From UBA4312 sp040266995 (GTDB lineage Bacteria > Bacillota_I > Bacilli_A > Erysipelotrichales > Erysipelotrichaceae), in contig JAWRHV010000030.1 in assembly GCA_040266995.1 (NCBI GenBank), positions 1 to 64,000 of the forward strand: a stretch of 64,000 nt of DNA, read 5' to 3'. The notes under the pieces are model-generated. The model worked only from the letters and a program-made list of their open reading frames with translations. It did no database searches and had not been told where the DNA came from. This document shows positions 33,819 through 43,062 of this stretch, piece by piece (positions within the stretch are counted from its first letter, which is position 1; every line of letters starts with the position of its first letter). The position numbers were made by a program, and so were the translations under genes.

Positions 33819-35792
33819 TTGAATAATAAAAATAAATCAAATGCCTATTTTCGACAAATTATGAAAATGTTTTTGGATAACGATATGTTGACCACCCAAC
33901 GTTTAGCACAAGAAATCGGGTTATCTGAAAAAACAATTAGAACAAAAATTGATAATATTAACTACACCTTGAAAAAGAATCAATTAGGAATAATAGAAAA
34001 AAAACCCCGAATTGGTATGTGGTTGGAAGCTACATCTAATCAAAAATCACAAATAATTAAGATGATTAACACGCAGGACGCCAATTTTCCACAGGCAGAT
34101 GATAAGTCCAGAATGGTATCCGCCTTAAGGCAGATACTGAATGTTAATAATAATAAACAACTAACATCCAAAAAGCTTGCAGATTCCATGTATATGAGTA
34201 CCCCTACAATCTTAAAAGTTATTTCAGATTGCAAGGAATGGTTGAGGATGTTTGATATTGAACTCAATGTTATCCGTAATAAAGGAATCGAATTGAAATA
34301 TACAGAGTCTTCTTATCGTTTGGCTATGAGGAATTTTATAACAAAATTGGATGACACAACCAGTGTCAAAGAAGGGATTTCTTATTTTATGCCAGGACTG
34401 CAGGTGGGCATTATCGAGAATGCAATAATGGAAACAGAAAAAGAATGGGGATTTCATCTTGTAGACGAATCTTTTAATGAGATATTGGTATATTCCAGCA
34501 TTTCGGTTTATGAAAGCTCGAGAAATATACAAAGAGAATTGAATATTTCAAAAAAAGAATTGGATGTGCTTTCTCAATACAGCGAATACCATTTGGCAGA
34601 AAAAGTTTTCCAAAAAATTCAACGATATATCAACGTACTGATTCCTGCTGGAGAGATTGCGTTCCTTTCTATTCAAATTCTTTGTTCTCGAATGATCAAT
34701 GCGGAAGCAAGCCTGTATGATTCATCTTCGCTTTTGAAAGAATATGATGACAAGCTGAAAATATTTGTCTCCAAAATGATAGACGTTATTAGTAATATTA
34801 CGAATGTTGATTTACGAAAGGATTCTGAGTTGTACCAAGGCTTGCTGATACATTTGAGACCAACTATTTTTCGCCTGAAATATAACCGAAGCGCAGATAA
34901 TGAATTGACGACATTTATTAAAAATGAATACAACCAAACATTTCGTGTCTCCTGGCTAATCTCGGTCCTTTTTGAAGAATACTTTAATTTGCGAATTACC
35001 GAAGATGAATTAAGTTTTATTACATTATATATTCAAACTGCATTAGAAAGAAACTTTACACCTGTTTCTGTTTCCTTGGTTTCTAATGCTTCAAATGGGA
35101 TTAATCAAATGATTTGCGACAAACTGCGTAGAAAATGTGATGAAATTAAAAGCATACATGTCCAAAGTATGCATGATTTTGAGTTATTACAATGTAAGGA
35201 TGACTTGATTCTCACTACTAAAAAAATCAATTCGAAAGATAAACGAATAGTTGAAATTGATGATTGGTTAAGTGATGAGAATATTATATGCATCAAAGAT
35301 CAGATCAAACTTATTCATGCAAGAAATAATGATTATTCTAATAATTTCTCGGCAGAGTGCCATGAATTGTTCGAGCCTGACCTAATATTTGTTCATATGG
35401 ATGTAGAAAACAAAGAAGATTTATTAAGGATATTATGTAAAAAGTTAGTATCAAAGGGATATGTGACAAAGAAGTATATAGACACAGTTATAGACCGTGA
35501 AAACAAAACACCTACATCTATTGGCAATGGTGTGGCAATCCCACATGGGGATACACAGGAAGTGAATACTGCAAAAATTGTTATTGCAACTTTAAACAAA
35601 TCTATTTTATGGGATTCAGAGTATGTTGATGTTGTATTTTTGTTGGTTGTTAAGTTTAACAGTGAGTTTGAAATCAATCGGACTCAATTATTTTACAAAC
35701 AATACATAAAACTTGTTGATGGAGATTGTAAGGTCGATATTTTAAGGAACTTTAAAACGAATATTGATTTTTATCGATACTTGATTAGATGA
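33819..35792 (+). CDS. LicR/MtlR-type PTS-controlled transcriptional activator (HTH-PRD-EIIB-EIIA)
   Basis: This protein of about 657 residues is probably initiated at the TTG at 33819, seven bases after GGAAGGAG; the ATG at 33801 overlaps that RBS. Domains in order: HTH (TTQRLAQEIGLSEKTIRTKI, about 26-45), a second HTH, and two PRDs (about 180-390). An EIIB-like domain at about 410 has the phosphorylatable Cys replaced (VSLVSNASNG). An EIIA-fructose-like C-terminus carries GNGVAIPHGD (His about 575). Such activators are switched by phosphorylation from HPr and cognate PTS proteins. It directly precedes the fructose-class PTS and probably drives the uronate operon. Confidence 0.87.
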   Translation: MNNKNKSNAYFRQIMKMFLDNDMLTTQRLAQEIGLSEKTIRTKIDNINYTLKKNQLGIIEKKPRIGMWLEATSNQKSQIIKMINTQDANFPQADDKSRMVSALRQILNVNNNKQLTSKKLADSMYMSTPTILKVISDCKEWLRMFDIELNVIRNKGIELKYTESSYRLAMRNFITKLDDTTSVKEGISYFMPGLQVGIIENAIMETEKEWGFHLVDESFNEILVYSSISVYESSRNIQRELNISKKELDVLSQYSEYHLAEKVFQKIQRYINVLIPAGEIAFLSIQILCSRMINAEASLYDSSSLLKEYDDKLKIFVSKMIDVISNITNVDLRKDSELYQGLLIHLRPTIFRLKYNRSADNELTTFIKNEYNQTFRVSWLISVLFEEYFNLRITEDELSFITLYIQTALERNFTPVSVSLVSNASNGINQMICDKLRRKCDEIKSIHVQSMHDFELLQCKDDLILTTKKINSKDKRIVEIDDWLSDENIICIKDQIKLIHARNNDYSNNFSAECHELFEPDLIFVHMDVENKEDLLRILCKKLVSKGYVTKKYIDTVIDRENKTPTSIGNGVAIPHGDTQEVNTAKIVIATLNKSILWDSEYVDVVFLLVVKFNSEFEINRTQLFYKQYIKLVDGDCKVDILRNFKTNIDFYRYLIR

Positions 35793-35808
35793 CGGGAGGA
35801 AAATCTAA

Positions 35809-36345
35809 ATGGATTTACGAGAAATACTAGATGAAAGCATTATTGATTTAAATTTGGAAGGATCGAATAAAGACGAAGCGCTATATAACTTAAGTAATCG
35901 ACTATATCAATTCGGTTATATAAATGATATTGACCAGTTTATTTCAGACATATATAAGCGAGAAGAAGAAGGTGCTACGGGAATGGGGCATGGAATATCG
36001 ATTCCGCACGGAAAAAGTAAAGCGGTTCAACGTAATGGGATAGCTATAGGCCGGTGCCTTCGTGATATTCGTTGGGAAAGCAGTATGTCTGTAGATGGAT
36101 TCCAAAAAACCAGATTGATTTTTTTGTTTTGTGTCAGTGATGATCAGAATTTTTCTAAGACGCATATGATGTTGTTGGCTGAACTTGCTGGAAAACTAGG
36201 AAATGATGCACGTGTCAATAAATTAAATAGAGTTAAATCGAAGACTGAATTAATAGATACGATTGTTTATGATTCAGAAAGCATTGTTGAAAATTCGTCA
36301 GAGGAAACCATTGAAGAGTTAGATATCCAAGTCATAGATTCTTAA
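35809..36345 (+). CDS. PTS fructose-type IIA
   Basis: This 178-residue EIIA (fructose/mannitol type) has phosphorylated His67 in GMGHGISIPHGKS and DQNFSKTHMMLLAELAGKL at about 117-135. It has an acidic, non-conserved tail. It follows the regulator by 16 bp and precedes IIB and IIC genes, giving a split three-subunit fructose-class PTS. Confidence 0.9.
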   Translation: MDLREILDESIIDLNLEGSNKDEALYNLSNRLYQFGYINDIDQFISDIYKREEEGATGMGHGISIPHGKSKAVQRNGIAIGRCLRDIRWESSMSVDGFQKTRLIFLFCVSDDQNFSKTHMMLLAELAGKLGNDARVNKLNRVKSKTELIDTIVYDSESIVENSSEETIEELDIQVIDS

Positions 36346-36430
36346 AAAATTACCATATTAAAAAGACCTAAATTATCGAATTCATAAAGGATTCAGCATA
36401 TATCATATTCTTAAGAAAGAGGTGGCCAAA

Positions 36431-36745
36431 ATGAAAATTGTTGGTGTTACGGCATGCACCGCTGGCATCGCTCATACATATATTGTGGCGGAAAAGATTC
36501 AACAAGCCGCAAAAGATGCTGGCCATGAGTGCAAGATAGAAACACAAGGCACAATAGGAGCACAAAACCAATTGACTTCTGAAGAGATCCAGGAAGCAGA
36601 TGTAGTAATTATTGCACATGATATTGCAGTTGGAGGAACGGAAAGGTTTAAAGGCAAACCGATTGTTGATATTCCGATAAATATTGCAATGAAAAGTCCG
36701 AAGAGTTTGATTATGACAATAGAAAAAAAATTGCAGAAGAAATAA
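36431..36745 (+). CDS. PTS fructose-type IIB
   Basis: This 104-residue protein starts at the ATG at 36431 behind GAGGTGG. Phosphorylated Cys9 lies in IVGVTACTAGIAHTY and is followed by KIETQGTIGAQNQLT, both typical of fructose IIB. It hands phosphate to the imported sugar or sugar acid. Confidence 0.92.
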   Translation: MKIVGVTACTAGIAHTYIVAEKIQQAAKDAGHECKIETQGTIGAQNQLTSEEIQEADVVIIAHDIAVGGTERFKGKPIVDIPINIAMKSPKSLIMTIEKKLQKK

Positions 36746-36766
36746 GAAAAACAAGGAGAGAAAAAT

Positions 36767-37876
36767 ATGTTAAATGATGCAAAAAAACATGTAATGACCG
36801 GTATATCTTACATGATTCCAATGGTTGTTGCAGGAGGTATCTTAGGCGCACTTGCGAAAGGACTCGGTGGTTGGGAAGTCGGTAATTTAGCACCCGATGC
36901 ATCTGGGGCAACAATCTTCTCATATTTAAATGCCTTTGATTGGGGCCAGTTCTGGTGGGCTATTTCGAAATTGTCTGATTATGCCATGAGCTTCGCATGT
37001 GCAGTGTTGGCTGCGGGAATTGCCTATTCAATGTCAGAAAGACCAGGTATCGTTCCAGCATTTATTTTAGGATATACAGCTAATCAAGCAAAAGCTGGGT
37101 TTATTGGTGCGCTCATTCTTGGGTTTATTGTTGGATGGCTAGTAAATATTTTTAAAAAATATGGAGAAAAACTCCCTAAAGCTCTTCAAGGGTTATTACC
37201 TGTCTTGATTATTCCTGTATGTGTGACTTTTATTGTTGGTGCCTTATTCTTCATGTTATTAATGGGACCGATGTCTGCTATGATGACAGGTATTCAAAAT
37301 TGGATCATGTCTTTAAATGAAGGCTCAAAATTCTTGATTGGAGCTGTTATTGGAGCATGTATGGGATTCGATATGGGTGGACCAATCAATAAAACCGCAT
37401 CGATGGCTGCTAATGCCTTATTTGCTGATGGATATGCTGCTCCAGAAACAGCAAAAATTATTGGCGGTATGACTCCTCCACTAGGGGTTGCTATTGCAAC
37501 ATTCTTGCAACCGAAAAAATTTACACAGGCTGAGAAGGATACAGGAATTTCATGTATATTTATGGGCCTATGTTTCATTACTGAAGGTGTATTGCCGTTT
37601 GCTGCAAATGATCCACTTCGCTTTATTCCGTGTTCTATGATTGGAAGCGCTATTGCCGGCGGAATGGCCATGGCATTAGGAGTCGAAACTCCAGCGGCTC
37701 ATGGTGGAATATTTGTAGCCGGTTTATCTACGAATCCAATTATTTGGGTGATTGCAATGATTGTTGGTTCTGTTGTTACCGGTGTATTGTATGCCATTAT
37801 CAAAAAGAAGCCACAAGAAGAAGATGAGAATCAAGAAGAAATTGTGGATCTAGATCTGGACATCAGCATTGATTGA
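36767..37876 (+). CDS. PTS fructose-type IIC
   Basis: This 369-residue membrane permease has about ten hydrophobic segments. Its characteristic motifs are VMTGISYMIPMVVAGGILGA (11-30), SERPGIVPAFILGY, and FDMGGPINKTA with GGMTPPLGVAIAT. Companion of the IIA and IIB genes just upstream. Substrate is not fixed by the family; the downstream uronate genes suggest a uronate-containing sugar or a related ketose. Confidence 0.93.
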   Translation: MLNDAKKHVMTGISYMIPMVVAGGILGALAKGLGGWEVGNLAPDASGATIFSYLNAFDWGQFWWAISKLSDYAMSFACAVLAAGIAYSMSERPGIVPAFILGYTANQAKAGFIGALILGFIVGWLVNIFKKYGEKLPKALQGLLPVLIIPVCVTFIVGALFFMLLMGPMSAMMTGIQNWIMSLNEGSKFLIGAVIGACMGFDMGGPINKTASMAANALFADGYAAPETAKIIGGMTPPLGVAIATFLQPKKFTQAEKDTGISCIFMGLCFITEGVLPFAANDPLRFIPCSMIGSAIAGGMAMALGVETPAAHGGIFVAGLSTNPIIWVIAMIVGSVVTGVLYAIIKKKPQEEDENQEEIVDLDLDISID

Positions 37877-37902
37877 TATGTGATATTAGAAAGTTGGTAA
37901 AT

Positions 37903-38787
37903 ATGTATGTTTCAATGAAAGATATTCTGGCTCATGCCGATAAGAATCATTATGCGGTTATGGCTGTGAATAGCATCAATATGGAAATGGCACGAGCTGT
38001 GATTTCTGCTGCGGAAGAAGAGCATTCTCCGATTATCATTAATCTTGGTGTTGGACAGATGGAAAATCATGCACATCCTACAGAAATGCTACCGCTTATT
38101 AAAAGCTTGGCTGAAAGAGCCTCAGTCCCAGTTGCTTTGAATCTTGATCATGGTCAAAAACTGGAGGATGAAATTAAAGCCATCCAAAAGGGCTTTTCAA
38201 GTGTAATGATAGACGCTTCGTCTTATTCGTTTGAAGAGAATGTCAAAAGAACAGCTACAATAGTTAGTTTGGCTCACCAAAAAGGGATTTGTGTTGAAGG
38301 TGAATTAGGGCACGTTGGCCAGGCCGTTGATAGTGATGATTCTAAAATAGACTTATATACAAATGTAGAGATGGCTGCTGAGTATGTGAAAAGAACGAAT
38401 GTTGACGCACTAGCTGTAGCAATTGGAACAGCACACGGCAACTATCCTAAAGGATATATCCCAGTTCTGGACTTCAAACGATTAGCGGAATTAAAAAAAG
38501 CATTAAATATGCCTTTAGTTCTACATGGTGGATCTGGTTCTGGTGAAGATAATATCCGAAAAGCTGTAGCTGGCGGAATTAATAAGATTAATGTATGTAC
38601 CGATGCATTTCATGCGGCGGAAAACGCAATGAAAAAAGCATGGGAAGAAAGTCCTGAACTGAATTATATGCAGATTATGATGGTCGCAGAAAAAGCAATC
38701 AAACAATTCGTAAAAGAATACATTCGAATGATAGGGTCAAATAATCAATACGTATATGGCGAAACGGCAGTGGATGGCAGTGAATAA
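37903..38787 (+). CDS. Class II ketose-bisphosphate aldolase (GatY/KbaY/IolJ-type)
   Basis: This protein of about 294 residues is started at the ATG at 37903 (a longer frame from 37873 overlaps the IIC gene). Zinc-site and substrate motifs are ALNLDHGQ (H about 83), CVEGELGHVG (about 133-142), AIGTAHGNY (H about 178) and VLHGGSGSG (H about 206). The family includes fructose- and tagatose-bisphosphate aldolases and IolJ, the inositol-pathway aldolase. With IolB and IolC homologues in the same region an IolJ role is attractive, but the sequence alone does not decide. Confidence 0.83.
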   Translation: MYVSMKDILAHADKNHYAVMAVNSINMEMARAVISAAEEEHSPIIINLGVGQMENHAHPTEMLPLIKSLAERASVPVALNLDHGQKLEDEIKAIQKGFSSVMIDASSYSFEENVKRTATIVSLAHQKGICVEGELGHVGQAVDSDDSKIDLYTNVEMAAEYVKRTNVDALAVAIGTAHGNYPKGYIPVLDFKRLAELKKALNMPLVLHGGSGSGEDNIRKAVAGGINKINVCTDAFHAAENAMKKAWEESPELNYMQIMMVAEKAIKQFVKEYIRMIGSNNQYVYGETAVDGSE

Positions 38788-38792
38788 ACAAT

Positions 38793-38822
38793 GAAGGCAG
38801 GAATGTATCTTGCCTTCTTTTA
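38793..38822 (+). terminator. Terminator-like hairpin between aldolase and kduD genes
   Basis: Arms GAAGGCA / TGCCTTC with an 11-nt loop are followed by TTTTT. It may partly end the PTS-aldolase transcript. The following gene has a strong CAGGAGG RBS. Confidence 0.6.
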
Positions 38823-38853
38823 AAAAAAGCAGGCAATAACACAGGAGGTTATA

Positions 38854-39612
38854 ATGTTTAGTTTAAAAGGAAAGACAGCTTTAGTTACAGGAGCCAATCA
38901 AGGATTAGGCTATGCAATGTGTTTAGGTTTGGCAAAAGCCGGTGCAAATATTATGAATGTTGGGCGTCGGGAAAATGATGAGAATATTCGACAGGCCGTT
39001 CAAAACGAAGGGGTTCGGTACTGTTATTACCGTACTGATTTATCCAAGGCAGATGACCAGGAAATGAATAAGATTGTTAAGGCAACCGTTAAGGAGTATG
39101 GACATTTAGATATTCTTTTGAATAATGCAGGATCCAATATTCGCCAGCCTTTTTTATCTTATGATGTAAAAAACTGGGATTACATTATTCAGTTAAATTT
39201 AAAAGCTGTATTTTTATTGTCAAAAAGTGTCGCAAACCAAATGGTGGAACAGAAAACTGGTGGAAAAATCATCAATATTGCAAGCATGCTGTCATATACA
39301 GGAGGTATTTTAACAACTCCTTATACCGCAAGTAAAAGTGCGATTATGGGAATGACAAAAACAATGGCTAATGAATTGGCTATTCACAAGATTAATTGTA
39401 ATTGTATAGCACCAGGATATATGGATACTCCTTTAACAAAGCCTATGCAGGAGGATCCAATCCGAAATAAGGAAATTTTAGATCGTATTCCAGCAGGTTA
39501 TTGGGGAAAACCTGAAGATTTACAAGGAGCAGTTATTTTTTTAGCAAGTTCGGCATCTGATTATGTGTGTGGTGCAACTATCCCGGTTGATGGTGGTTGG
39601 TTATCACGTTAA
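38854..39612 (+). CDS. kduD: SDR dehydrogenase, KduD/DhuD-like
   Basis: This 252-residue short-chain dehydrogenase has TGANQGLG (12-19) for cofactor binding, NNAGS (90-94), and the catalytic Y157 and K161 (YTASK). The opening FSLKGKTALVTG and the C-terminal SDYVCGATIPVDGGWLSR are typical of 2-deoxy-gluconate/KduD enzymes, which reduce 3-deoxy-glycero-2,5-hexodiulosonate to 2-keto-3-deoxygluconate. The next gene is a DhuI-like isomerase, the partner in the streptococcal unsaturated uronate route, which strengthens the call. Confidence 0.85.
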   Translation: MFSLKGKTALVTGANQGLGYAMCLGLAKAGANIMNVGRRENDENIRQAVQNEGVRYCYYRTDLSKADDQEMNKIVKATVKEYGHLDILLNNAGSNIRQPFLSYDVKNWDYIIQLNLKAVFLLSKSVANQMVEQKTGGKIINIASMLSYTGGILTTPYTASKSAIMGMTKTMANELAIHKINCNCIAPGYMDTPLTKPMQEDPIRNKEILDRIPAGYWGKPEDLQGAVIFLASSASDYVCGATIPVDGGWLSR

Positions 39613-39627
39613 TGAAAGGAGACAAGA

Positions 39628-40269
39628 ATGAAAATCGCATTAATAAATGAATTTAGTCAAGCATCAAAAAATGAAATTGTATTAAATGAATTAAAAAAGG
39701 TGGTAGAACCAATGGGACATACCGTATATAACACGGGAATGGATAAAGATGGCGATACACCTTATTTGACATATCTGAATATAGGGATTCAAGCAGCTTT
39801 GTTGCTTAACTCAAAAGCAGTGGATTTTGTTGTTACTGGATGTGGCACAGGACAAGGGGCAATGATGTCTTGTAATGCTTTTCCTGGTGTTGTCTGTGGG
39901 TATTGTATTGATCCGTCAGATGCGTACTTATTCTTACAAATCAACAATGGCAATGCTCTTTCTTTACCATATGCTAAAGGGTTTGGATGGGGATCTGATT
40001 TAAATTTACAGTATATTTTCGAAAAAGCATTTGGCAGTCCAAAGGGAATGGGATATCCCAATGAACCGGGTAGAAAAGAATCGCAAAACCGAAACGCTGC
40101 ATTATTAGAAAAAATGAAAAAGGCGATAGGAAAAGATTTGATTTCTGCTCTAAATGCCATTGATCCTGATCTAGTAAAAAGAAGCTTATCTCCACGATTT
40201 TTAGAATGTTTCTATGCAGGTTGTCAGGATGATACATTAAGAGAGTTTGTTGAAAATATGGCGGAATAG
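39628..40269 (+). CDS. dhuI: RpiB/LacAB-family isomerase, DhuI-like
   Basis: This 213-residue protein has the RpiB-fold signature VVTGCGTGQGAMMSCNAFPG (about 72-91). CIDPSDAYLFLQINNGNALS and LPYAKGFGWGSDLNLQYIFE follow at about 98-140. This longer form matches DhuI, the streptococcal 4-deoxy-5-threo-hexosulose-uronate isomerase, rather than ribose-5-phosphate isomerase B (about 150 residues). It follows the KduD/DhuD homologue by 15 bp. The pair would convert unsaturated uronates from pectin or glycosaminoglycans to KDG. Confidence 0.78.
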   Translation: MKIALINEFSQASKNEIVLNELKKVVEPMGHTVYNTGMDKDGDTPYLTYLNIGIQAALLLNSKAVDFVVTGCGTGQGAMMSCNAFPGVVCGYCIDPSDAYLFLQINNGNALSLPYAKGFGWGSDLNLQYIFEKAFGSPKGMGYPNEPGRKESQNRNAALLEKMKKAIGKDLISALNAIDPDLVKRSLSPRFLECFYAGCQDDTLREFVENMAE

Positions 40270-40278
40270 AATAATAAG

Positions 40279-40935
40279 ATGAAAAAAATAGTTATGATAC
40301 ATACCAGTCCGGTTTCCTTAGATGAACTAAAAAAATTGGTGAACGAAATAATCCCAAACACAGAGTTGGTAAATATTATTGATGACTCATTATTGGAGGA
40401 AGTGAAAAAGAATAATGGCATTACTCCAAGCATTATTGCGCGAATGAATGCGTATGTCCAAATAGCTCAGTCCATGGCTCCGGATTTAATCTTCAATCAG
40501 TGTTCTAGCGTGGGGGAAGCGTTTGATATAGCAAAAAAAGCGACAACTGTAAAAACACTTAAAATCGATGAGCCTATGGCAGAAGCTGCAGTTAAGGCAG
40601 GGAAAACGATTGGTGTTGTTGCGACGGTTAAATCTACTATGAAACCAAGTTGTCGATTGATTGAAAGGAAAGCAAAAGAGAAGAATAGGATCGTTAAAAT
40701 TAAAGAATTTCTGGTTGACGGGGCCTTAGATGTTCTAATGAAAGAAAACAATGTAAAAAAACACAATGAAATGGTATTGAAAAAGATTCAGACTGCTTGT
40801 GGTGAATGTGATGTTGTTGTTTTGGCACAAGGATCGATGACAGCAATTCTTCCATATCTGAAGGGAATTGACAAGCCTGTTCTAACATCACCAAAACTTG
40901 CTATAGAAAAAGCAAGAGATATTTTATATGAATAA
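40279..40935 (+). CDS. Asp/Glu racemase-superfamily protein
   Basis: This 218-residue protein has the two-cysteine racemase layout: NQCSSVGEA at about 74-82 and a second-half Cys near TACGECDVVVLAQGSMT (about 172-188). IGVVATVKSTMKPSC lies between them. The superfamily includes racemases, decarboxylases and isomerases. Its stop overlaps the start of the DUF1537 kinase gene by 8 bp, implying a shared pathway. Specific reaction unknown. Confidence 0.65.
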   Translation: MKKIVMIHTSPVSLDELKKLVNEIIPNTELVNIIDDSLLEEVKKNNGITPSIIARMNAYVQIAQSMAPDLIFNQCSSVGEAFDIAKKATTVKTLKIDEPMAEAAVKAGKTIGVVATVKSTMKPSCRLIERKAKEKNRIVKIKEFLVDGALDVLMKENNVKKHNEMVLKKIQTACGECDVVVLAQGSMTAILPYLKGIDKPVLTSPKLAIEKARDILYE

Positions 40936-42223
40936 AAGAATAATTGTTGTACTTGACGATGATCCTACCGGAATTCAAACAGTACATGATGTGCCAATGA
41001 TTACTGAACTTGATGAAAGCAGTATTGAGGAGGCTTTTATAAAAGAGTACCCACTTTTTTATGTACTCACAAATTCTAGGTCGTTTTCTAAAAAACAGAC
41101 GATTAAATATCATAAAGAAATAACAAATGTTTTAATCGGAAAATCGAAGAAATATAATAAGGAACTTGTGATTGTATCCCGAAGCGATTCGACGCTGCGT
41201 GGTCATTATCCCACAGAAACAGAAACTATCTATAAAGAATTAATAAACAGTGGAATGCATATTGATGGCGAGGTTTTATGCCCATATTTACATGGAATCA
41301 GAAAAACAGAAAGAGATATTCATTATGTATTATCTGATCAAAAATGGATTCCAGTTGGGGAAACAGAATTTGCAAAAGATCCGACATTTGGGTTCCAATC
41401 AAGTGATTTGAAAGAATATGTAGAGGAAAAAACAAAGGGTAAATTTTCGGCAGCATCATGTGTGAGCATTGAACCTCAAGATAAAAGAATTCTTGAAAAG
41501 CTGAATAATGTATCAGGATTTAAAAAAATAATAATCAATGCGACCTGTATGGAAGATTTAAAGTATTTGGTAAAAGGAATAGAAAAGTCAACTAGCACAT
41601 TCATTTTTAGATGTTCAGCCAGTTTGGTTAAAGAGTTAGGACATATAGAAGACCGACCTTATTTAACTTATAAAGAATGTACAGACAATGGCCATGGAGG
41701 CTTGCTTTTAGTAGGGTCTCATGTTCAAAAGACAAATGAACAGCTGAAATTTTTAAAAGAACACGATCCAAATTTATATTGGGTTGAATTTGATCAAAAA
41801 AAAATACTAGAAGGAACTATTCAAGAAGAGATTAAACGTTGTGCAGATTTGGTAAACAAAAATTTAGAGGCAGATCACCACGTTGTTCTTACTACCTGTA
41901 GAAAGCGGATAGATGTAAAAAATGGATCACGAGAAGACCAGTTGGCATTAGCTATAAACATTTCCTTCGCTTTTACAGGTATATTGCAGCATTTAGCGGT
42001 TCGACCACGATTCTTGATTACTAAGGGAGGAATAACATCTTCTCATTCGCTAACTCACGGTCTGCATATTAAAAAAACGATTATTCTTGGGCAGATCGAT
42101 GAAAACATAGGCGTTGTAAAATGTTTGGATGAGAATCGGTGGAAAGGGCTGCCAATTGTCATATTCCCTGGAAATGTAGGAAAAAAAGACACAATATTTA
42201 AAGTTTTACGGAAGCTGAGGTAA
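40928..42223 (+). CDS. Four-carbon acid sugar kinase family protein (DUF1537)
   Basis: This 431-residue protein opens with the family motif VVLDDDPTGIQTVHDVP (7-23), which binds the acid substrate. C-terminal nucleotide-binding elements follow: ITKGGITSSHSLTHGL and LPIVIFPGNVGKKDT. Known members phosphorylate D-threonate, D-erythronate or 3-oxo-tetronates. Here it is embedded among uronate and IolB-type genes, so an unusual acid sugar, possibly longer than C4, is possible. Coupled to the preceding racemase-like gene. Confidence 0.85.
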   Translation: MNKRIIVVLDDDPTGIQTVHDVPMITELDESSIEEAFIKEYPLFYVLTNSRSFSKKQTIKYHKEITNVLIGKSKKYNKELVIVSRSDSTLRGHYPTETETIYKELINSGMHIDGEVLCPYLHGIRKTERDIHYVLSDQKWIPVGETEFAKDPTFGFQSSDLKEYVEEKTKGKFSAASCVSIEPQDKRILEKLNNVSGFKKIIINATCMEDLKYLVKGIEKSTSTFIFRCSASLVKELGHIEDRPYLTYKECTDNGHGGLLLVGSHVQKTNEQLKFLKEHDPNLYWVEFDQKKILEGTIQEEIKRCADLVNKNLEADHHVVLTTCRKRIDVKNGSREDQLALAINISFAFTGILQHLAVRPRFLITKGGITSSHSLTHGLHIKKTIILGQIDENIGVVKCLDENRWKGLPIVIFPGNVGKKDTIFKVLRKLR

Positions 42224-42225
42224 GA

Positions 42226-43062
42226 ATGGACAAGAAAGTATTTGGGTATCCGATATTTGATAAATATGGAGAAATGATTTTGACAACATACGATAATGAA
42301 TATCGCGATATGTTAATGGATATTAGAGTATATAGAATGAAAAGAACGGAGATTCGCCTGTTTGAAAGCGAAGAAGAAGAAATTGCTGTTTTACTTTTGC
42401 AAGGACAAATCTGCTGGAATGTCGATGGAATTGAAGATAATGCAGAAAGAAAGAGTGTTTTTATAGATGGACCATATGCTGCGCATGTATCCAAAGGGAA
42501 AAAGATAATAGTGAAAGCAATAGAAGAGTCAGAAATATTGGTTCAAAAGACAAACAACAAAAATGATTTTAAGTCTGTTATTTATTCGCCTGAAAATGTT
42601 CAATGGATTGATTCATGGAAAGATGAATTAAATAATACTGCATGTCGTCGAGTGGGTACAATTTTTGATTATAGTACTGAACCTAATAGCCATATGGTAT
42701 TAGGTGAAGTATTAAATGATCCAGGAAACTGGTCCGGATATCCCCCTCACAGACATGTTCAACCAGAGTGTTATTACTTTTTGTTTGACTATCCGGAAGG
42801 GTTTGGTGCGAGCTTTGTTGGCGACAAGGTGTTTAAAAGCGTAAACAGAAGTTTTTCTGCAATTCCTGGCGGGCAGCTACATCCACAATCGGTTGCACCT
42901 GGTTTTCAAATGTATACATGTTGGATGATACGTCATTTGGATAATAATCCATGGTTACAAACAAGTCGGTGTGTAGACGAAAAGTATACATGGCTTCATA
43001 AAACAGTTTTTGATGAAAAAACAAATGCGTTTAAGAAAAATAATTCAAGAAAGCAATTATGA
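42226..43062 (+). CDS. iolB: 5-deoxy-glucuronate isomerase family protein (IolB)
   Basis: This 278-residue bicupin of the KduI/IolB superfamily has the metal site DPGNWSGYPPHRHVQPECYY (about 165-185) with two His and the Glu. SAIPGGQLHPQSVAPG (about 208-223) carries the further His. NWSGYPPH is the IolB form rather than KduI. IolB converts 5-deoxyglucuronate to 5-dehydro-2-deoxygluconate. Since IolG, IolE and IolD are not in the window, the substrate may come from another source. It has neighbours at 2 bp (upstream) and a 4-bp overlap (downstream). Confidence 0.78.
   Translation: MDKKVFGYPIFDKYGEMILTTYDNEYRDMLMDIRVYRMKRTEIRLFESEEEEIAVLLLQGQICWNVDGIEDNAERKSVFIDGPYAAHVSKGKKIIVKAIEESEILVQKTNNKNDFKSVIYSPENVQWIDSWKDELNNTACRRVGTIFDYSTEPNSHMVLGEVLNDPGNWSGYPPHRHVQPECYYFLFDYPEGFGASFVGDKVFKSVNRSFSAIPGGQLHPQSVAPGFQMYTCWMIRHLDNNPWLQTSRCVDEKYTWLHKTVFDEKTNAFKKNNSRKQL

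Noticed and set aside
37294..37671. 125-codon open frame antisense to the fructose-class IIC gene
   Set aside because: Long antisense frames are common opposite hydrophobic, Gly/Ala-rich coding sequence; the sense frame is an unmistakable permease.
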